Positions 13,501-22,411 of a DNA stretch of 64,000 nt are shown piece by piece; position 1 is the first letter of the stretch, and each line of letters starts with the position of its first letter. The stretch covers positions 620,001 to 684,000 of the forward strand of contig JALMQS010000267.1 in the NCBI GenBank assembly GCA_024734495.1, in the 5' to 3' direction. The notes beneath the pieces are model-generated. The model made no database searches, was not told the origin of the DNA, and saw nothing but the letters and a program-made list of their open reading frames with translations. Origin of the DNA: Forficula auricularia. Its lineage: Eukaryota; Arthropoda; Insecta; Dermaptera; Forficulidae. The position numbers were made by a program, and so were the translations under genes.

Positions 13501-14588
13501 AGTGTACACCGTCTTTGGAATTCATTATAAATATAATCTATTGTCTTCTTTTTGGAAATCAAAGTGGAAGTGGAAGTAGGTGTACACTATTTTAGGTCGC
13601 GGTTCACCCCTCAAGGAAAACGCTCGGCATCCATTTCAATGGCAGCCCCTAAAACACTTATTCCACATTCACCCCATAAATTAAGACCATTTCAATTCTG
13701 TCGTCAACAAAAAAATGCTCTATTTTTTTATAGTAATTCAATATTACTTTCTACTGGATTGACACGGAAATAGACTTTTTTAAACTCACGACTTTTAAAT
13801 AGTTCTATTAAGTAGAAAATAATCTCTTAAATCTATGTATAATGAAGTTTTAAGATCATTATAAACACTTATTTTCATTGTTGTGACTTTTCGATTTAAT
13901 AATTAATTATTTAATCATTGTTATTTGATAATTAAGTTAAATAATTATTAAAAAAAATTTGGAAATCTAATTGATTTAATATTTTGTTTATTTGATGTAT
14001 AAAAAAATAGTTCTTATAAAAGTTGTTCAGTTTTTTTTTTGTAGAATAAGTAGACGTAAAGAAAAATATAGGGTTCCATTTAAAAAACAGAACTTGACCT
14101 TGAAATACCCACGAAAGCTTATGGACAAACAATAGTGTAGTTTAGTTTCCTCTCAATATAAATAAACTTTTATTTGAAACTTTTTTCCATATAATGCACT
14201 GTTTTTGAATTATAAGACTGTCCCAAGATAAAAAAAAACTCATCCAGTATATTATTTTTTTAAAGATTTGTATTTTTTAATATATATTGTTATTAAAATA
14301 TTTTATATATTTACTCTTATCTAGATTTTTCCATTTTCATAAAATTAAAAAACACTCACTTTTAATTATTATTTATGTAATTCATAATAATTTTATATTT
14401 ATTATTTTTAGTCAACATCTCTTCCACGATTGTTCCGACTTTTTCGTGCCCTTGGACTTCGTCATCTTGTTGTAGTCAATGATACAAATCAAGTTGTTGG
14501 AATAGTAACTCGCAAAGACCTTGCCCGTTATCGAGTTTGGCGTCATAGAGGTCGAATGGGAGTAGATCAATTATTCGTTTCAGAATAA
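1575..14588 (+). CDS. CLCN7: CLC-7 type chloride/proton exchanger, C-terminal two thirds
   Basis: Exons 1575-1793, 2543-2700, 5805-6021, 6918-7187, 9608-9757, 11027-11200, 11271-11354 and 14412-14588 join in frame to 482 codons ending in TAA. CLC-7 is known as the lysosomal 2Cl-/H+ antiporter, a membrane dimer usually paired with OSTM1. Seen here: residues 1-73 align with human CLC-7 from about residue 341 (STYHG, LLNFG, FRIRYI), [15 protein letters not shown] near residue 165 (the CLC GxFxP filter signature), [14 protein letters not shown] near 203, then two CBS domains: the first from about 289 to 365, split by a proline-rich insert, the second about 425-470 with [13 protein letters not shown] and [10 protein letters not shown]. 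The gating and proton glutamates lie upstream of the window. All introns are GT-AG except 11201-11270, which is GA-AG. Introns carry many TEs. Homology is near certain; exon edges are inferred from splice sites and frame. Confidence 0.95.
1889..2448. mobile_element. MITE with TGCTCCGTGCGCAAC termini
   Basis: The left end (TTGCTCCGTGCGCAAC ... GCGCCAT, 1888-1917) is the inverted match of the right end (ATGGCGCTGCCTCTGTTGCGC ACGGAGCGA, 2418-2450), and the next layer (ACTTCAGGTAC / GTACCCGAAGT) also matches. The interior is AT-rich with no coding capacity. Inserted in a CLCN7 intron. Confidence 0.65.
2759..2862. repeat. Palindrome with poly(T) spacer
   Basis: Arms TTGAGTAAGATACTAGGTAG.. (2771-2798) and its complement (2825-2852) flank about 26 T residues; the arms extend further through AT-rich ends. 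The inner sequence ACTAGGTAGGTTTCAC also forms the ends of the composite element at 17639-21221, so both belong to one terminal-repeat family. Confidence 0.75.
2929..3450. mobile_element. Palindromic MITE, copy 1
   Basis: Left arm AGATCCCGACTTAGGTCGAC... and right arm ...GTCGACCTAAGTCGGGATCT are inverted over about 100 nt, including ACCTATCGAGTTTCCTAAT and GATAGGGTCGACATCC. The interior is AT-rich and non-coding. A second copy sits in the same gene at 11388-11884. Confidence 0.85.
3451..4470. other. CLCN7 intron DNA without recognised content
   Basis: AT-rich intron. A GC-richer island at 3490-3720 has no open frame and resembles nothing I know. No exon is needed here because the flanking CLCN7 exons join in frame. 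Confidence 0.5.
4478..4640 (+). mobile_element. tRNA-derived SINE-like sequence
   Basis: After a G run, GGTCTAGTGGTTAGCG matches a pol III A box and GTCGAGGCGTTC lies where a degenerate B box would be; an unrelated body and A-rich tail follow. The intact cloverleaf of a functional tRNA is absent. Confidence 0.55.
4776..5745 (+). mobile_element. Helitron-family fragment interrupted by another repeat
   Basis: TCTATATATATAAAAAGAG at about 4777 matches the 5' ends of the elements at 9773 and 24708, and CTCGACTTAGAATAATGAAA and later CCTGAAAGGGAGATATA match the interior of the 9773 copy. A block at about 4985-5310 is foreign to that family: 5120-5310 recurs at 62088-62245. No CTAGT 3' end is found, so the copy is truncated. 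Confidence 0.55.
5139..5163 (+). other. Hammerhead-like CTGAAGA...GAAA motif
   Basis: CTGAAGAT, a GGG/CCC stem, then GAAAT. One of about ten such motifs in the window (see findings). The same repeat at 62103 has CTGAAGATGGGTCGATAG.. as well. Confidence 0.45.
6132..6748 (-). mobile_element. Ty3/gypsy reverse transcriptase relic
   Basis: Minus-strand translation from 6748 downward gives [40 protein letters not shown] and the active-site motif FPYVDDI, then after a one-base frameshift [50 protein letters not shown] and the start of the RNase H connection. This is the order of a Ty3/gypsy pol polyprotein (fingers, palm with YVDD, thumb). Several in-frame stops and the frameshift make it inactive. 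It lies antisense in a CLCN7 intron; no LTRs were found beside it. Confidence 0.85.
7620..8135 (-). mobile_element. LINE reverse transcriptase C-terminal fragment
   Basis: Minus strand: [37 protein letters not shown], then after a frameshift [37 protein letters not shown] and [20 protein letters not shown]. This is the typical end of a non-LTR retrotransposon RT (thumb plus a conserved R/W-rich tail). Frameshifted and 5' truncated, with an inverted 5' piece next to it. Confidence 0.8.
8140..8250 (+). mobile_element. Inverted 5' piece of the adjacent LINE
   Basis: Plus strand reads [20 protein letters not shown], the RT segment that should sit just upstream of the minus-strand fragment, which begins [16 protein letters not shown]. 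The two overlap by GAGGAGCCAA.CTGTGA at the junction. Confidence 0.7.
9376..9511. repeat. Hairpin element with GAAACGTTAG motif
   Basis: ATTTATGAACTCCCGCTAAC (9376) is repeated as its complement at 9489-9511. The right arm reads AAGATGGCTAC..AGTCGAAACG, a degenerate member of the hammerhead-like motif. Confidence 0.7.
9773..10916 (+). mobile_element. Helitron-like element
   Basis: The 5' end TTATATATATAAAAAG is a slightly changed version of the TCTATATATATAAAA start at 24708; the 3' end is CTCCGAAGGCGGGCTTCCCA then CTAG followed by T. The interior shares G-rich blocks and AACTCAACCAAATTTTGTAT repeats with the 24708 element. No Rep/helicase coding; non-autonomous. Confidence 0.7.
11201..11270 (+). 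other. 70-nt intron with GA-AG splice sites
   Basis: Between two CLCN7 exons that must join in phase 0 (PRYPTID then DLNILPEEM). The first exon ends ..ATTGAC and the next bases are GATTTAAATATA, not GT; the 3' side ends TTTTTCAG. Reading through gives a TGA nine codons later and would remove the end of the protein. No GT or GC lies between the last conserved codon and that stop. The 12-mer GATTTAAATATA occurs at the intron start and again at the start of the next exon. Confidence 0.8.
11388..11884. mobile_element. Palindromic MITE, copy 2
   Basis: Same family and orientation as 2929-3450: GGTCGACCTTCACCTATCGA on the left, ACTCGATAGCTAAGTTGGGA on the right, and the ACTTGATAGGGTCGACATCC inner block in both arms. 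A short (TTAGA)n run lies near 11770. Intronic. Confidence 0.85.
12014..13053 (+). mobile_element. Jockey/CR1-type LINE RT fragment between inverted flanks
   Basis: Plus strand from about 12255: [40 protein letters not shown], then after frameshifts [20 protein letters not shown] and [15 protein letters not shown]. These align with the better-preserved copy at 17822-18466 (GSDLSWNDHIS..). The flanks 12014-12088 and 12975-13053 are inverted repeats of each other (GGATCATAGTAGATAAATTT), so the LINE piece sits inside another element. Confidence 0.75.
13067..14251. mobile_element. Large-TIR element family, copy A
   Basis: Left end TACCTGGTGAGTTTTTCTAT with GACAGTCTTATAACTCAAAA; the right end is its inverted match (GACTGTCCCAAGATAAAA..CTCATCCAGTA). 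Inner layers (AAGCTTTCAAGGGTATTTCA; AATTAGATCTCAAAAAAATC) are also inverted, giving TIRs of about 400 nt. Non-coding; the centre holds a hAT-like MITE (13483-13612). Confidence 0.8.
13483..13612. mobile_element. hAT-like MITE (CGAGGGGTGAACC family)
   Basis: Shares AAGTGGAAGTAGGTGTACAC and GGTCGCGGTTCACCCCTC with the copies at 15781, 44791 and 57322. The paralogous uninterrupted sequence at 19010-19035 (TTCCTATAAGAAAAACGCTC) is the empty site. Confidence 0.75.
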
Positions 14589-14728
14589 AATTAAACAATC
14601 TCATCTAATATTAATCGCAGTACCAAAGAGTGCTTTAAAATTATCATATTTTATTATTAAATGTATAAATATTTGTTTTTTATTATTAAATGTATAAATA
14701 TTTATTTTATAATTTAAATAATTTATTT

Positions 14729-14734
14729 AATAAA
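14729..14734 (+). promoter_or_regulatory. Candidate poly(A) signal of CLCN7
   Basis: First AATAAA after the CLCN7 stop codon, about 140 nt downstream in an AT-rich 3' region. Position only; cleavage site not visible. Confidence 0.45.
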
Positions 14735-14814
14735 ATACATTTTTTTTAAATAATTACCCTATTTTTTGTTATTACATATTTTTTTATAAATATATTCTAA
14801 AAGAGGGGAAATAA

Positions 14815-15235
14815 TCTACCTATATAAATGTATTGTTACGCTTAAGTGATACGTAGAAGGATCTCCGAAAGTTCTTCACCGATTTCTTTGAAATTTTCAC
14901 ACATTCCATTCATTCGAGGAAACAACGCCAGCGCCTCTCTGGGGGGTAAAAGCGAACAAACAAGATGGCCGATAATAGCTTTTTAGAAATATTTCAACTG
15001 TCAATATTAGTTTTGGTTAAGGGAACAATTTTGACAAGTAATATATAATTCATTTACTGTTTTAATATCTATTCTATAATTATACGTCCAGTGGTTTAGG
15101 CGTGAAGCATAAGAATTAGTCACAGCAACGCGTGGTCGGGTCAGCTATTTTATCTATATAAATTTTAACCATAAAACGAGACGCTCCCCGCCAGGGGCTA
15201 GGTGACGCCGGGCCAAAGGCCAGGGCGTCAGCTAG
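14815..15235 (+). mobile_element. Helitron-like element with clear 3' hairpin
   Basis: A|TCTACCTATATAAATGT at the left and CTAG|T at the right fit Helitron insertion between A and T. A hairpin at 15204-15229 (GACGCC, GGCC/GGCC, GGCGTC) lies one base before AGCTAG. 421 nt, non-coding, between CLCN7 and MTIF3. Confidence 0.75.
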
Positions 15236-15652
15236 TTTATAATAATTGTATTGTGTATCTTATATTTGCCACTAAGAATATTAAAATATCAAATATTAAG
15301 ACTTTAATGTCTTGATTTAAATCCAGTCAATGAAAGTAATGCTTTTGGATATTTCTAGTCTTGAATTGTAATTTTAAATAATTGTGAATTAAGATTTGAA
15401 GATCATAAATAAGAATTAAGAAAAATCATAAGGATCAATGTAATTATATAATATAATATTTAATTATAAATGAAACAGACTACAGATTTTTTGAAAGAAA
15501 ATGATAATATTATGAGGGCTAAAGATATCAGAAAACCATTGAAGAATATTCACAATCATTATTATTATTCAGTTCCATTATCAGAATTAGATGTGGCAAA
15601 TCAGAAGAAAAAAGAAACAATTAAACACCATGTTAAAACATGCGACTAACTG

Positions 15653-15687
15653 CAACGTTTCGCCAATTTATTGTGGCTTCATCAGGC
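15653..15687 (-). other. Hammerhead-like CTGATGA...GAAAC motif
   Basis: Minus strand: CCTGATGA, A, stem GCCA/TGGC, then GAAACGTTG. This is one of two copies with the canonical CTGATGA core. Confidence 0.5.
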
Positions 15688-15704
15688 TCTTACAAAAAAT
15701 AAAT

Positions 15705-16025
15705 TCATTTACCCATGTTTCTGCACTTTCTAGTCCACCCCACTAGCACTCTATCCAAGAATATTTTAAATAGTGTAGGCCGAGGGGTGATCCACGATTG
15801 GAAGTGGTGTACACATCTTTGGAAGTACTTGGAAATATTTGGAATTACTTGAAAATATTTACAAGTGGAAGTAGGTGTACAGCACATTAGGTCGCGGTTC
15901 ACCCCTCGGTGTAGGCGATAGACCGCAGCCTTGTCTGAGCCCTTAGACACCTTAAACTCCTCCGATAAGTTGCTACCAATCTTTATTCTTAAGAATATTT
16001 TCTTTATATAGATTTTGGGTCGCAT
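15705..16025 (-). mobile_element. LINE RT fragment split by a MITE
   Basis: Minus strand: IKIGSNLSEEFKVSKGSDKA on one side and PTLFKIFLDRVLVGWTRKC on the other. Together they resemble the KGLRQG..SPTLFN RT motif. The split is exactly the hAT-like MITE at 15781-15908. Confidence 0.7.
15781..15908. mobile_element. hAT-like MITE with perfect 8-bp TSD
   Basis: Termini CGAGGGGTGA / TCACCCCTCG-type (right end CACCCCTCG); 128 nt; flanked by GTGTAGGC at 15773-15780 and 15909-15916. The 8-bp duplication is the hAT signature. Confidence 0.9.
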
Positions 16026-16379
16026 TTATAAGAGCTGGGCTTATTCCTAGTTCTTCCATTTTTCCCCAAAGATGACATAGAGTATGGGCACACTATCGTA
16101 GGCTTTTTCAAGATCACGTATTTATAAGACCCTAATACAGTGTTTTTTAATGTTATAAGGTACACCTACCAAATCAAGAAATTTTAGAGGTACACCAAAG
16201 AAAAAAACAATGTTTATTTAATATTTATTTATTATTATAATCAATATAATAGGAAAAGATGTTTAATGAGAAATGTTGAGCCGGCTTAACTGAGCACAGG
16301 AGATCAAAATTTGGAGGAATCGTTGATAAGGCTGCTCGAATAACTCTCAGCTATGTGTAGATGCATTATCTTAACAAAA

Positions 16380-17270
16380 CTTGACATTTAATGACTACGG
16401 TACACCAGTGTGCCGAGGCACACACTTTGCGGAACACTGCCCTAATACACCCCATTGTTCTTTATGGGGTTTATGCACAAGAGAAGGTCCGGATAACCTC
16501 ACCAAACTAACTAGTGGTAGCATGGGGATTGGAGAAAGCTCTAGGGACGAAAATCCCTTTCTCCATTCACTGAGGATTTTGGCTTCGTGCGGGTGGTGGT
16601 TTTGCTGGATAGCTGTTAACTCGCCGTTCAGTGAATGTATCATGACCGGCGAGGGTGTATCATATTTCCGCTATGATACACGCATGCATAGATGTACCTA
16701 GTGCACCTAGAGCATGCAACCCACCACAGCCCTGATTGTACCACTCGTGGTAGAATCAGGGTTGACAGTTTGACGTAAGTCAGTCTGCGCAAGTTGTTAG
16801 CCGTGTTTGTGAAGGTCGAGAGGCTATGCACGTTAAAGACAATCCAGCGCCCAAGCTGTCCTCCTTTAAATCTGTTCTTTATGGGAGTCAAACATGGAGC
16901 ATTAAGGTGAAGGAATGTAATAGGCTTCTGGTGTTTGAACGGAAAGTCCTGAGGAAGATCTTATGACCCGTACGGGAGAATGGAGAAAACGGTACAACAG
17001 AGAGCTTGAGGATCTATAAGGAGAGGCTAATATTGTGGGGATAATGAAGAGCCGGCGACTTCAGTGGCTCGGTTATGTGGAACGGATGGACACCACACAC
17101 TGGCCGAGGGTGGCATTCGATTTCAAACCAACTGGGATGACCGAGAATAAGATGGATGGACGGAGTCAGGCGAGATTGGAGAGAGAAGACTAAAGATCGT
17201 TCCCTTTATGGAGGCAAATTTGATCAACATTGCGCGAGCCATTGGGCCTATTCGCGTAAAGTAAACTAAG
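16380..17270 (+). mobile_element. LINE 3' fragment (RT tail)
   Basis: From 16865: SVLYGSQTWSIKVKECNRLL, FERKVLRKIL, then RRLQWLGYVERMDTTHWPRV and AFDFKPTGM across several stops and frameshifts. This is the YGSETW / RWLGHVxRM ending of RTE-like non-LTR retrotransposons. Upstream (16380-16860) is GC-richer than its surroundings and probably belongs to the same or a neighbouring repeat. Confidence 0.7.
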
Positions 17271-17289
17271 TAACATAAAATTAAATAAC

Positions 17290-17295
17290 TTTATT
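17290..17295 (-). promoter_or_regulatory. Candidate poly(A) signal of MTIF3
   Basis: TTTATT on the plus strand (AATAAA on the minus strand), about 70 nt beyond the MTIF3 stop codon. Position only. Confidence 0.4.
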
Positions 17296-17366
17296 TAAAT
17301 CTACCATTAATCAAAATGTATATTTTCAGACAAAAATTTGAGTATTTATGATTAAAACAAAAAATG

Positions 17367-20300
17367 TTAAGTTTGATCACTTGGATTTTCAATTTTCTTT
17401 ATATTATTAGAATCCTGTTTTTCTTTTTTTGGTGGTATTATTTGAAATCTTATCTCATTTCCTTTTTGGCGTTTTTGAAGAAGCCTCGCTGAATCTGATA
17501 GGCCTGTTTCAATCATTTTATAAACTTTTTCCTGTAAAATGAATATGTTTTAAAATACAATTTTTAAAAATTATAGAATATATTACTAAAGTAAAGAAAA
17601 TTTTGAAATTTATTTTAGAAAAGTTTTTAAAATATAAAATACTAGGTATGTTTCACATAAATAAAAGATCAGATGCTTGTTTAGCACGACTCTATACCGG
17701 GTGAGTTTTTTATCTTGAGACAATCTTATAACTCAAAAAAAGTTTATTTATGTTTTTTTTTTTTTTGTTTTTTTTTTATGAAAATGATGAGAGAAGGAGT
17801 TACACCAAAAAGGTGCAACTCCTAAAGGCCTGGGTTGGCCCCTCCATCGTGAAGAGTAGAAGAAAGAATTTTATGGGCTGGGGGGGGGGGTCGAAGGTAT
17901 CTGTGGATACGGGTCTTAAATAGCTGAAGGTTATAAGTCGCGGGAAAGATGGTGGCAGGGAGCGAGTTCCAGTCTATGGAAGTCATAGGGATAAAAGAGT
18001 TGGCGAAAGCGCTTGTTCGATTTTTATCCAATTTGACAGCGAAGGGGTGCTGAGCGTTTGAAAACCGCGTGTTTCTCGTAAAGAGGGCTTTAGGGGGGTT
18101 AATTGATTTCAGCTCGACTGAACAGACACCGTGATAGTATCTGTAGTACAGGGAAAGGGCAGAAACGGTTCTTCGGTGAGCCAGGGTGTCGAGTGAGTTG
18201 GTTAGAGCCGGGTCTCCTATTAGTTTAATTGCTCGCTTCTGAATCACATCCAGTGTAGCAAGAGAATGCTTGGAGGCACCCCTCCACAGATGAGAGTCAT
18301 ATTCGAGACAGGGACGAATTTGAGCCTTATACAGTATAAGAAGTTGACTGGGAGTATAACAGCGTCTAGACCTAAATAGGAGACCAAGCTTGCGCGCTGC
18401 AGCTTTAGCAGTGGTTGAGATATGGTCATTCCATGAAAGGTCAGACCCTAGAGTTACACCTAGCATTGAAATTTTATCCCTGAATTCTATTGAGTTTGAG
18501 TCGAATGATATGTTTGGGAGGTTTCTGTCGACGCGCCTAGAAATAAGGCAATATCGAGGGGGAAACTAAACTACGCTATTGTTTGTAGACCTAGAACAAG
18601 CCTTCAAGGGTATTTCAAGGTCAAGTTCTGTTTTTTAAATGGAAACCTACATATTTCTATACATATCCTTAATCTATAAAAACAACTGAGCAACTTTCAT
18701 AAGAACTATTTTTTTATTCGACATCAAATAAACAAAAATATTAAATCAATTAGATCTCAAAAAAAAATCCTAATAATTATTTTTAACAATTATTCAACTT
18801 AATTATCATATAATAATGATTAAATAAATAATTTAATAATAATTAATAATTTAATCATTTTGCGACATTGGTCTGTGACATTCCAGAGTGTTATTGCAAG
18901 TTTTCTGGATGAATTTCAGTTCCAATTTCGTTATCTTGGCCTGTTTCACTTTCTTCGTACCCTTTACATTTCCTGATTTTTACAACCTAATAAAATGAAG
19001 CTTGTGAGGGTGTATTCCTATAAGAAAAACGCTCGGCATTCATTTCAATGGCAGCCCCTATAACACTTCTTCCACATTCATAATAAATTAAGACAATTTC
19101 AATTTTGTCGTTAACAAAAAAATGCTCCAATTTTATTATGGTAATACAATATAACTATCTACTGGATTGACACGAGCAATAAACTTTTTTAAACTCAGGA
19201 ATTTTAATTATTTCTATTAAGTAGAATATAATCTCTTAAATCTGTGTATAATGAAATTTTAAGATCATTATAATGGATGAAGTCAAATGTTCTGAGCCTT
19301 TTTTCTCTTTTTTTCGACGATAAAATTAACCAAAAAGTCCTCGTCCCTATTGGCGAAAAACTTAAACAGCTCATTTTCACAAGCCTCTCTTGAGGCCAGT
19401 TTTGTACCATCAAGAAAATATTGCAAATGCTTGAAAAGGTGATAATCGTTTGGTGTTAGGTACGGTGCATGCGATATAATCTCTCCCATCCAAGCTCTCG
19501 GAGCTTCTGGCGGATCGTTAACGATGTGTGCGGCCTGGTGTCCACTTGATGGAACACAACATTTTTTTTTTTTTTTTAATGATATTGAAGTGAGAAGGAG
19601 ATACACCAGAAGGTCCATCCCCTAAAGGCCTGTATGGGCTGGCCCCTCCATCGTGAAAAGAACAGAGTAGAAAGAAAAGAGGATCACGAGCCAAATCTCA
19701 GAAAGTTAGATATAGTCCAATTTACTAAGTTTTTAGGGGCTTCGAGCAGTGGTAAATTCTCCGAGCGCTAAATTAGGTTAAATTTATCTCCCACTTAATT
19801 TTTATTACCAGACCCTATACTTACAGAAAAAATGTCTGGATATAGCCGGGAATCGAACCCGAGACCTCCGGGTTGCCAGCCAGTTATGCTGACCATTAGA
19901 CCAGGGAGGCGGACATCATCCTTCCTATTGGCCAATTCTGGCCGCTTCTTGTCGATCGCCTGCTTCAATCTGGTCAGTTGTTGTCAGTATTGTTGACCGA
20001 ATTGAGTGATTGGCCCGATGGGAGCACCTCATAGAGGATGATTCCCTTCTAATCCCACCAAACACACAGTAAAACCATCTTGGCCGTTAATCCGGGCTGG
20101 CGATCGTTTGGGCCGGCTCACCGCGCTTGGACTACGATCTTTTTGGCCTGTTGTTCTCGTATGTGACCCATTTTTCATCGACAGTCACCATCGCCATCGA
20201 TTCAGCAAAAAATAGGAGGCATCAATTCGATCCAAAAGTTTCTTTTGCGTCAATTCGTGTGGCATCCATAGATCGAGCTTCTTCTTGAGACCAGCCTTAT

Positions 20301-21820
20301 GCAAATGGTTCCAAATGGTTCTTCAGTTCCTGGGAATAAGTGCTCGGATGCTGGTCCGACTCGACAATTTCCATGATTTTATCGACATTTTCGAGGATTG
20401 GCCTTCCAGAGAGTGTCTCATCTTCGAAGTCCATATTACCAGAACGGAATCGTTGGAACCACCACTTTGCTGTTGCATTCGATACTGTATTGGGTCCATA
20501 AACAGCACAATTTTTTTGGCCGCCTCCTCGGTTTTTCTCCTTAGTCGTATTGGTACTGAAGAATGTATCGAATTTTCTCTTTTTTTTACCTCCATTTTGG
20601 AACGCTTTAACACACAACTGGCTTCACCAAACACAAAACTGTCAAATAACTTTTTTTTAAAGCGTTATGTCACCTTTAAATCGAAAAAAAGAATGATTAG
20701 ATGCGACGTATACATCGTGAAATATGGCTCATTAAAGCCATCTAACGGAAAAGGCTCAGAACTTTTTACTTCATCCATTAAACACTTATTTTCATTGTTG
20801 TGACTTTTTGATTTAATAATTAATTATTATTATTTGATAATTAAGTTGAATAATTGTTAAAAATAATTATTAGGATTTTTTTGAGATCTAATTGATTTAA
20901 TATTTTGTTTATTTTATGTCGAATATAAAAATACTTCTAATGAAAGTTGTTCAGTTTATTTTCTAAATTAAGGATATGTATATAAATATATAGTTATCCA
21001 TTTAAAAAACAGAACTTGACCTTGAAATACCCTTGAAAGCTTGTTTTAGGTCTACAAACAATAGCGTAGTTTGGTTTCCCCCTCGATATAAATAAACATT
21101 TTTCATATAATGCACTGTTTTTGAGTAATAAGACTGTCTCAAAATAAAAAAACTCAACCGGTATAAAGTCGTGCTAAACAAACATCTGATCTTTTATTTA
21201 CGTAAAACCTACCTAGTATATTTAATTTTAAAAACTTTCTAAAAAAAATTTCAAAAATTTTCTTTACTTTATTTAAAAATGTTTAACAAAAAAGAATATA
21301 ATATTATACTTACTGAAGCATCAGATTCTCCTGAAATAGATACTTTGACTTCCAAGTTTTTTGATATCCATTTTGAGATATTTTTTATTTTCGAATCAAG
21401 ATCATGTTTTGCAATTTTCGAAGATAAAGCCAATACTTTTTCTCCTTTGAAACTATTATTTCCAGTGTCGTCTTTATTTGAGGCTGCTGCCCATTGGGAT
21501 TTAGTTACTAGTTTATAAGTAGCTCTCTCAGTTTGGGAAGATTCAGACAATTTCATTAATTTAAAATCCCTACGAATTGCTAATTTTTCAGCCTCTTCTA
21601 AAGTTGTCACTGACATCTTGTCATTCATATATAAAGAAATCTTAGGTAAAGAAATCTTTTTTGTTTTAGATTTATTCCCGTCATTATTCACTTTATTTGG
21701 AAGTTGTTTAGAATAAAATGTTGATAAATTGTTAATTAAAATAGGATTGTATGTTTTATTGATATTTAGAAAGTCCTTAATAAGCAAACATCTGGTAAAA
21801 TATTTATAATAAAACGTCAT
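17367..21820 (-). CDS. MTIF3: Mitochondrial translation initiation factor IF-3
   Basis: Two exons on the minus strand: 21820-21314 (169 codons from ATG) and 17531-17367 (54 codons plus TAA), 223 aa, against about 280 in human. IF-3 binds the small mitoribosomal subunit, prevents premature joining and helps select initiator tRNA and start codon. Seen: a basic, acid-poor leader (MTFYYKYFTRCLLIKDF) fitting a mitochondrial presequence; an IF3-N-like stretch at about 55-110 (LYMNDKMSVTTLEEAEKLA, DFKLMKL, YKLVTKSQW); a linker; and IF3-C from about 132 (LSSKIAKHDLDSKIKNISKW, VKVSISG) continuing in exon 2 (GLSDSARLLQKRQKGNEIRF). The intron (17532-21313) is GT-AG and is almost wholly one nested transposon composite. 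Convergent with CLCN7, divergent from small Maf. Identity rests on the pattern of both IF3 domains; exon 2 was joined by frame. Confidence 0.88.
17750..18552 (-). mobile_element. Jockey/CR1-type LINE, 3' part of RT
   Basis: Minus strand 18466-17822 gives 214 uninterrupted codons: GVTLGSDLSWNDHISTTAKA, AARKLGLLFRSRRCYTPSQL, YKAQIRPCLEYDSHLWRGAS, DVIQKRAIKLIGDPALT, RTVSALSLYYRYYHGVCSVE, and a C-terminal RSFxxxTSxxWNSLP-like block. The RT YADD part is missing (5' truncated). The 3' tail (17760-17870: GAGAGAAGGAGTTACACC, GGCCCCTCCATCGTGAA) ends in T on the plus strand. This is the best preserved of five copies. Confidence 0.88.
19270..20779 (-). mobile_element. Mariner transposon, inactive, with SINE insertion
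   Basis: TIRs ATGGATGAAGTCAAATGTTC (19270) and its inverted match at 20779 next to TA. Minus-strand pieces: FGEASCVLKRSKMEVKKR, IVLFMDPIQYRMQQQ with WWFQRFRSGNMDFEDE, GRPILENVDKIMEIVESDQH, and near the end ISHAPYLTPNDYHLFKHLQY (third catalytic Asp context) and FANRDEDF. Many frameshifts; a SINE sits inside at 19562-19915. Confidence 0.85.
19562..19915 (-). mobile_element. tRNA-derived SINE with LINE-like 3' tail, copy 1
   Basis: Minus strand from 19915: tRNA head with A box TGGTCTAATGGTCAGC and B box GGTTCGATTCC; a body; and a tail (19680-19562) matching the 3' end of the LINE at 17750 (AAGGAGATACACCA, CCTAAAGGCCTG, GGCCCCTCCATCGTGAA), ending in A-rich sequence. Inserted in the mariner. Confidence 0.85.
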
Positions 21821-21821
21821 T

Positions 21822-22009
21822 ATGTAAATAATATATATACCTATGTATATAGGCTATTGGATTAAGGGATTTCAGAAAGTGTCAGTTTAAGCAGAGAGTA
21901 TACATTGTAGTCTATGATATTTTGGAAAATAAGACCATGTTTCAAAACTAGATATGTGAGCCTGGCTCTCACTTGGCCGGCTTATTTATTTATTTTTAAT
22001 CAAATTTTG
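21822..22009. other. Upstream region of MTIF3
   Basis: Short interval between the MTIF3 start codon and the nested palindrome that follows. It should contain the MTIF3 promoter; no clear core motif seen. Confidence 0.4.
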
Positions 22010-22340
22010 GTCATTACACGTCAGTGGCACTCAACGAAAAAAATTATTTAATCTTTATAAATATGACTAGGGGGGATAATTAATTAATTTTATATAATAT
22101 AATAGCTCTTTTGCTGGGTATTTACTAATTAATTTTTAATTAATAGTAATATTTTTGCTTTTAATTTTGGTTGCATTTGATCTGTCAAATATATCAATTA
22201 ATAGATAAGAGACTTAAGATATTTGTCATTTTAGTTCCTTAAGCGCTCCCAGGGTGCAGCACTAACAAAATATTTATACGAGATTTTAAAATATAATTTG
22301 ACTGCCTTTAAGAGGTTTTTAATTAAAAGTGCAGTAGATA

Positions 22341-22345
<5 letters not shown>

Positions 22346-22407
<62 letters not shown>
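22346..22407. repeat. (TA)n microsatellite
   Basis: About 30 uninterrupted TA units inside the nested palindrome. Confidence 0.95.

Positions 22408-22411
<4 letters not shown>

Larger units (their letters stand above)
17639..21221. mobile_element. Composite large-TIR element, copy B, filling the MTIF3 intron
   Basis: Ends ACTAGGTATGTTTCACATAA / inverted ..CGTAAAACCTACCTAGTA, then ATAAAAGATCAGATG, then CCGGGTGAGTTTTTTATCTT, all inverted at 21090-21221. The 3.6 kb body is expanded by a LINE (17750-18552) and a mariner (19270-20779). Confidence 0.8.

Noticed and set aside
19845..19915. Possible functional tRNA gene (A and B boxes)
   Set aside because: Continuous with a SINE body and LINE-like tail and present truncated at 61390; no proper acceptor stem.
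20285..20803. 172-codon plus-strand frame
   Set aside because: Antisense to the mariner transposase on the minus strand; no domain of its own.
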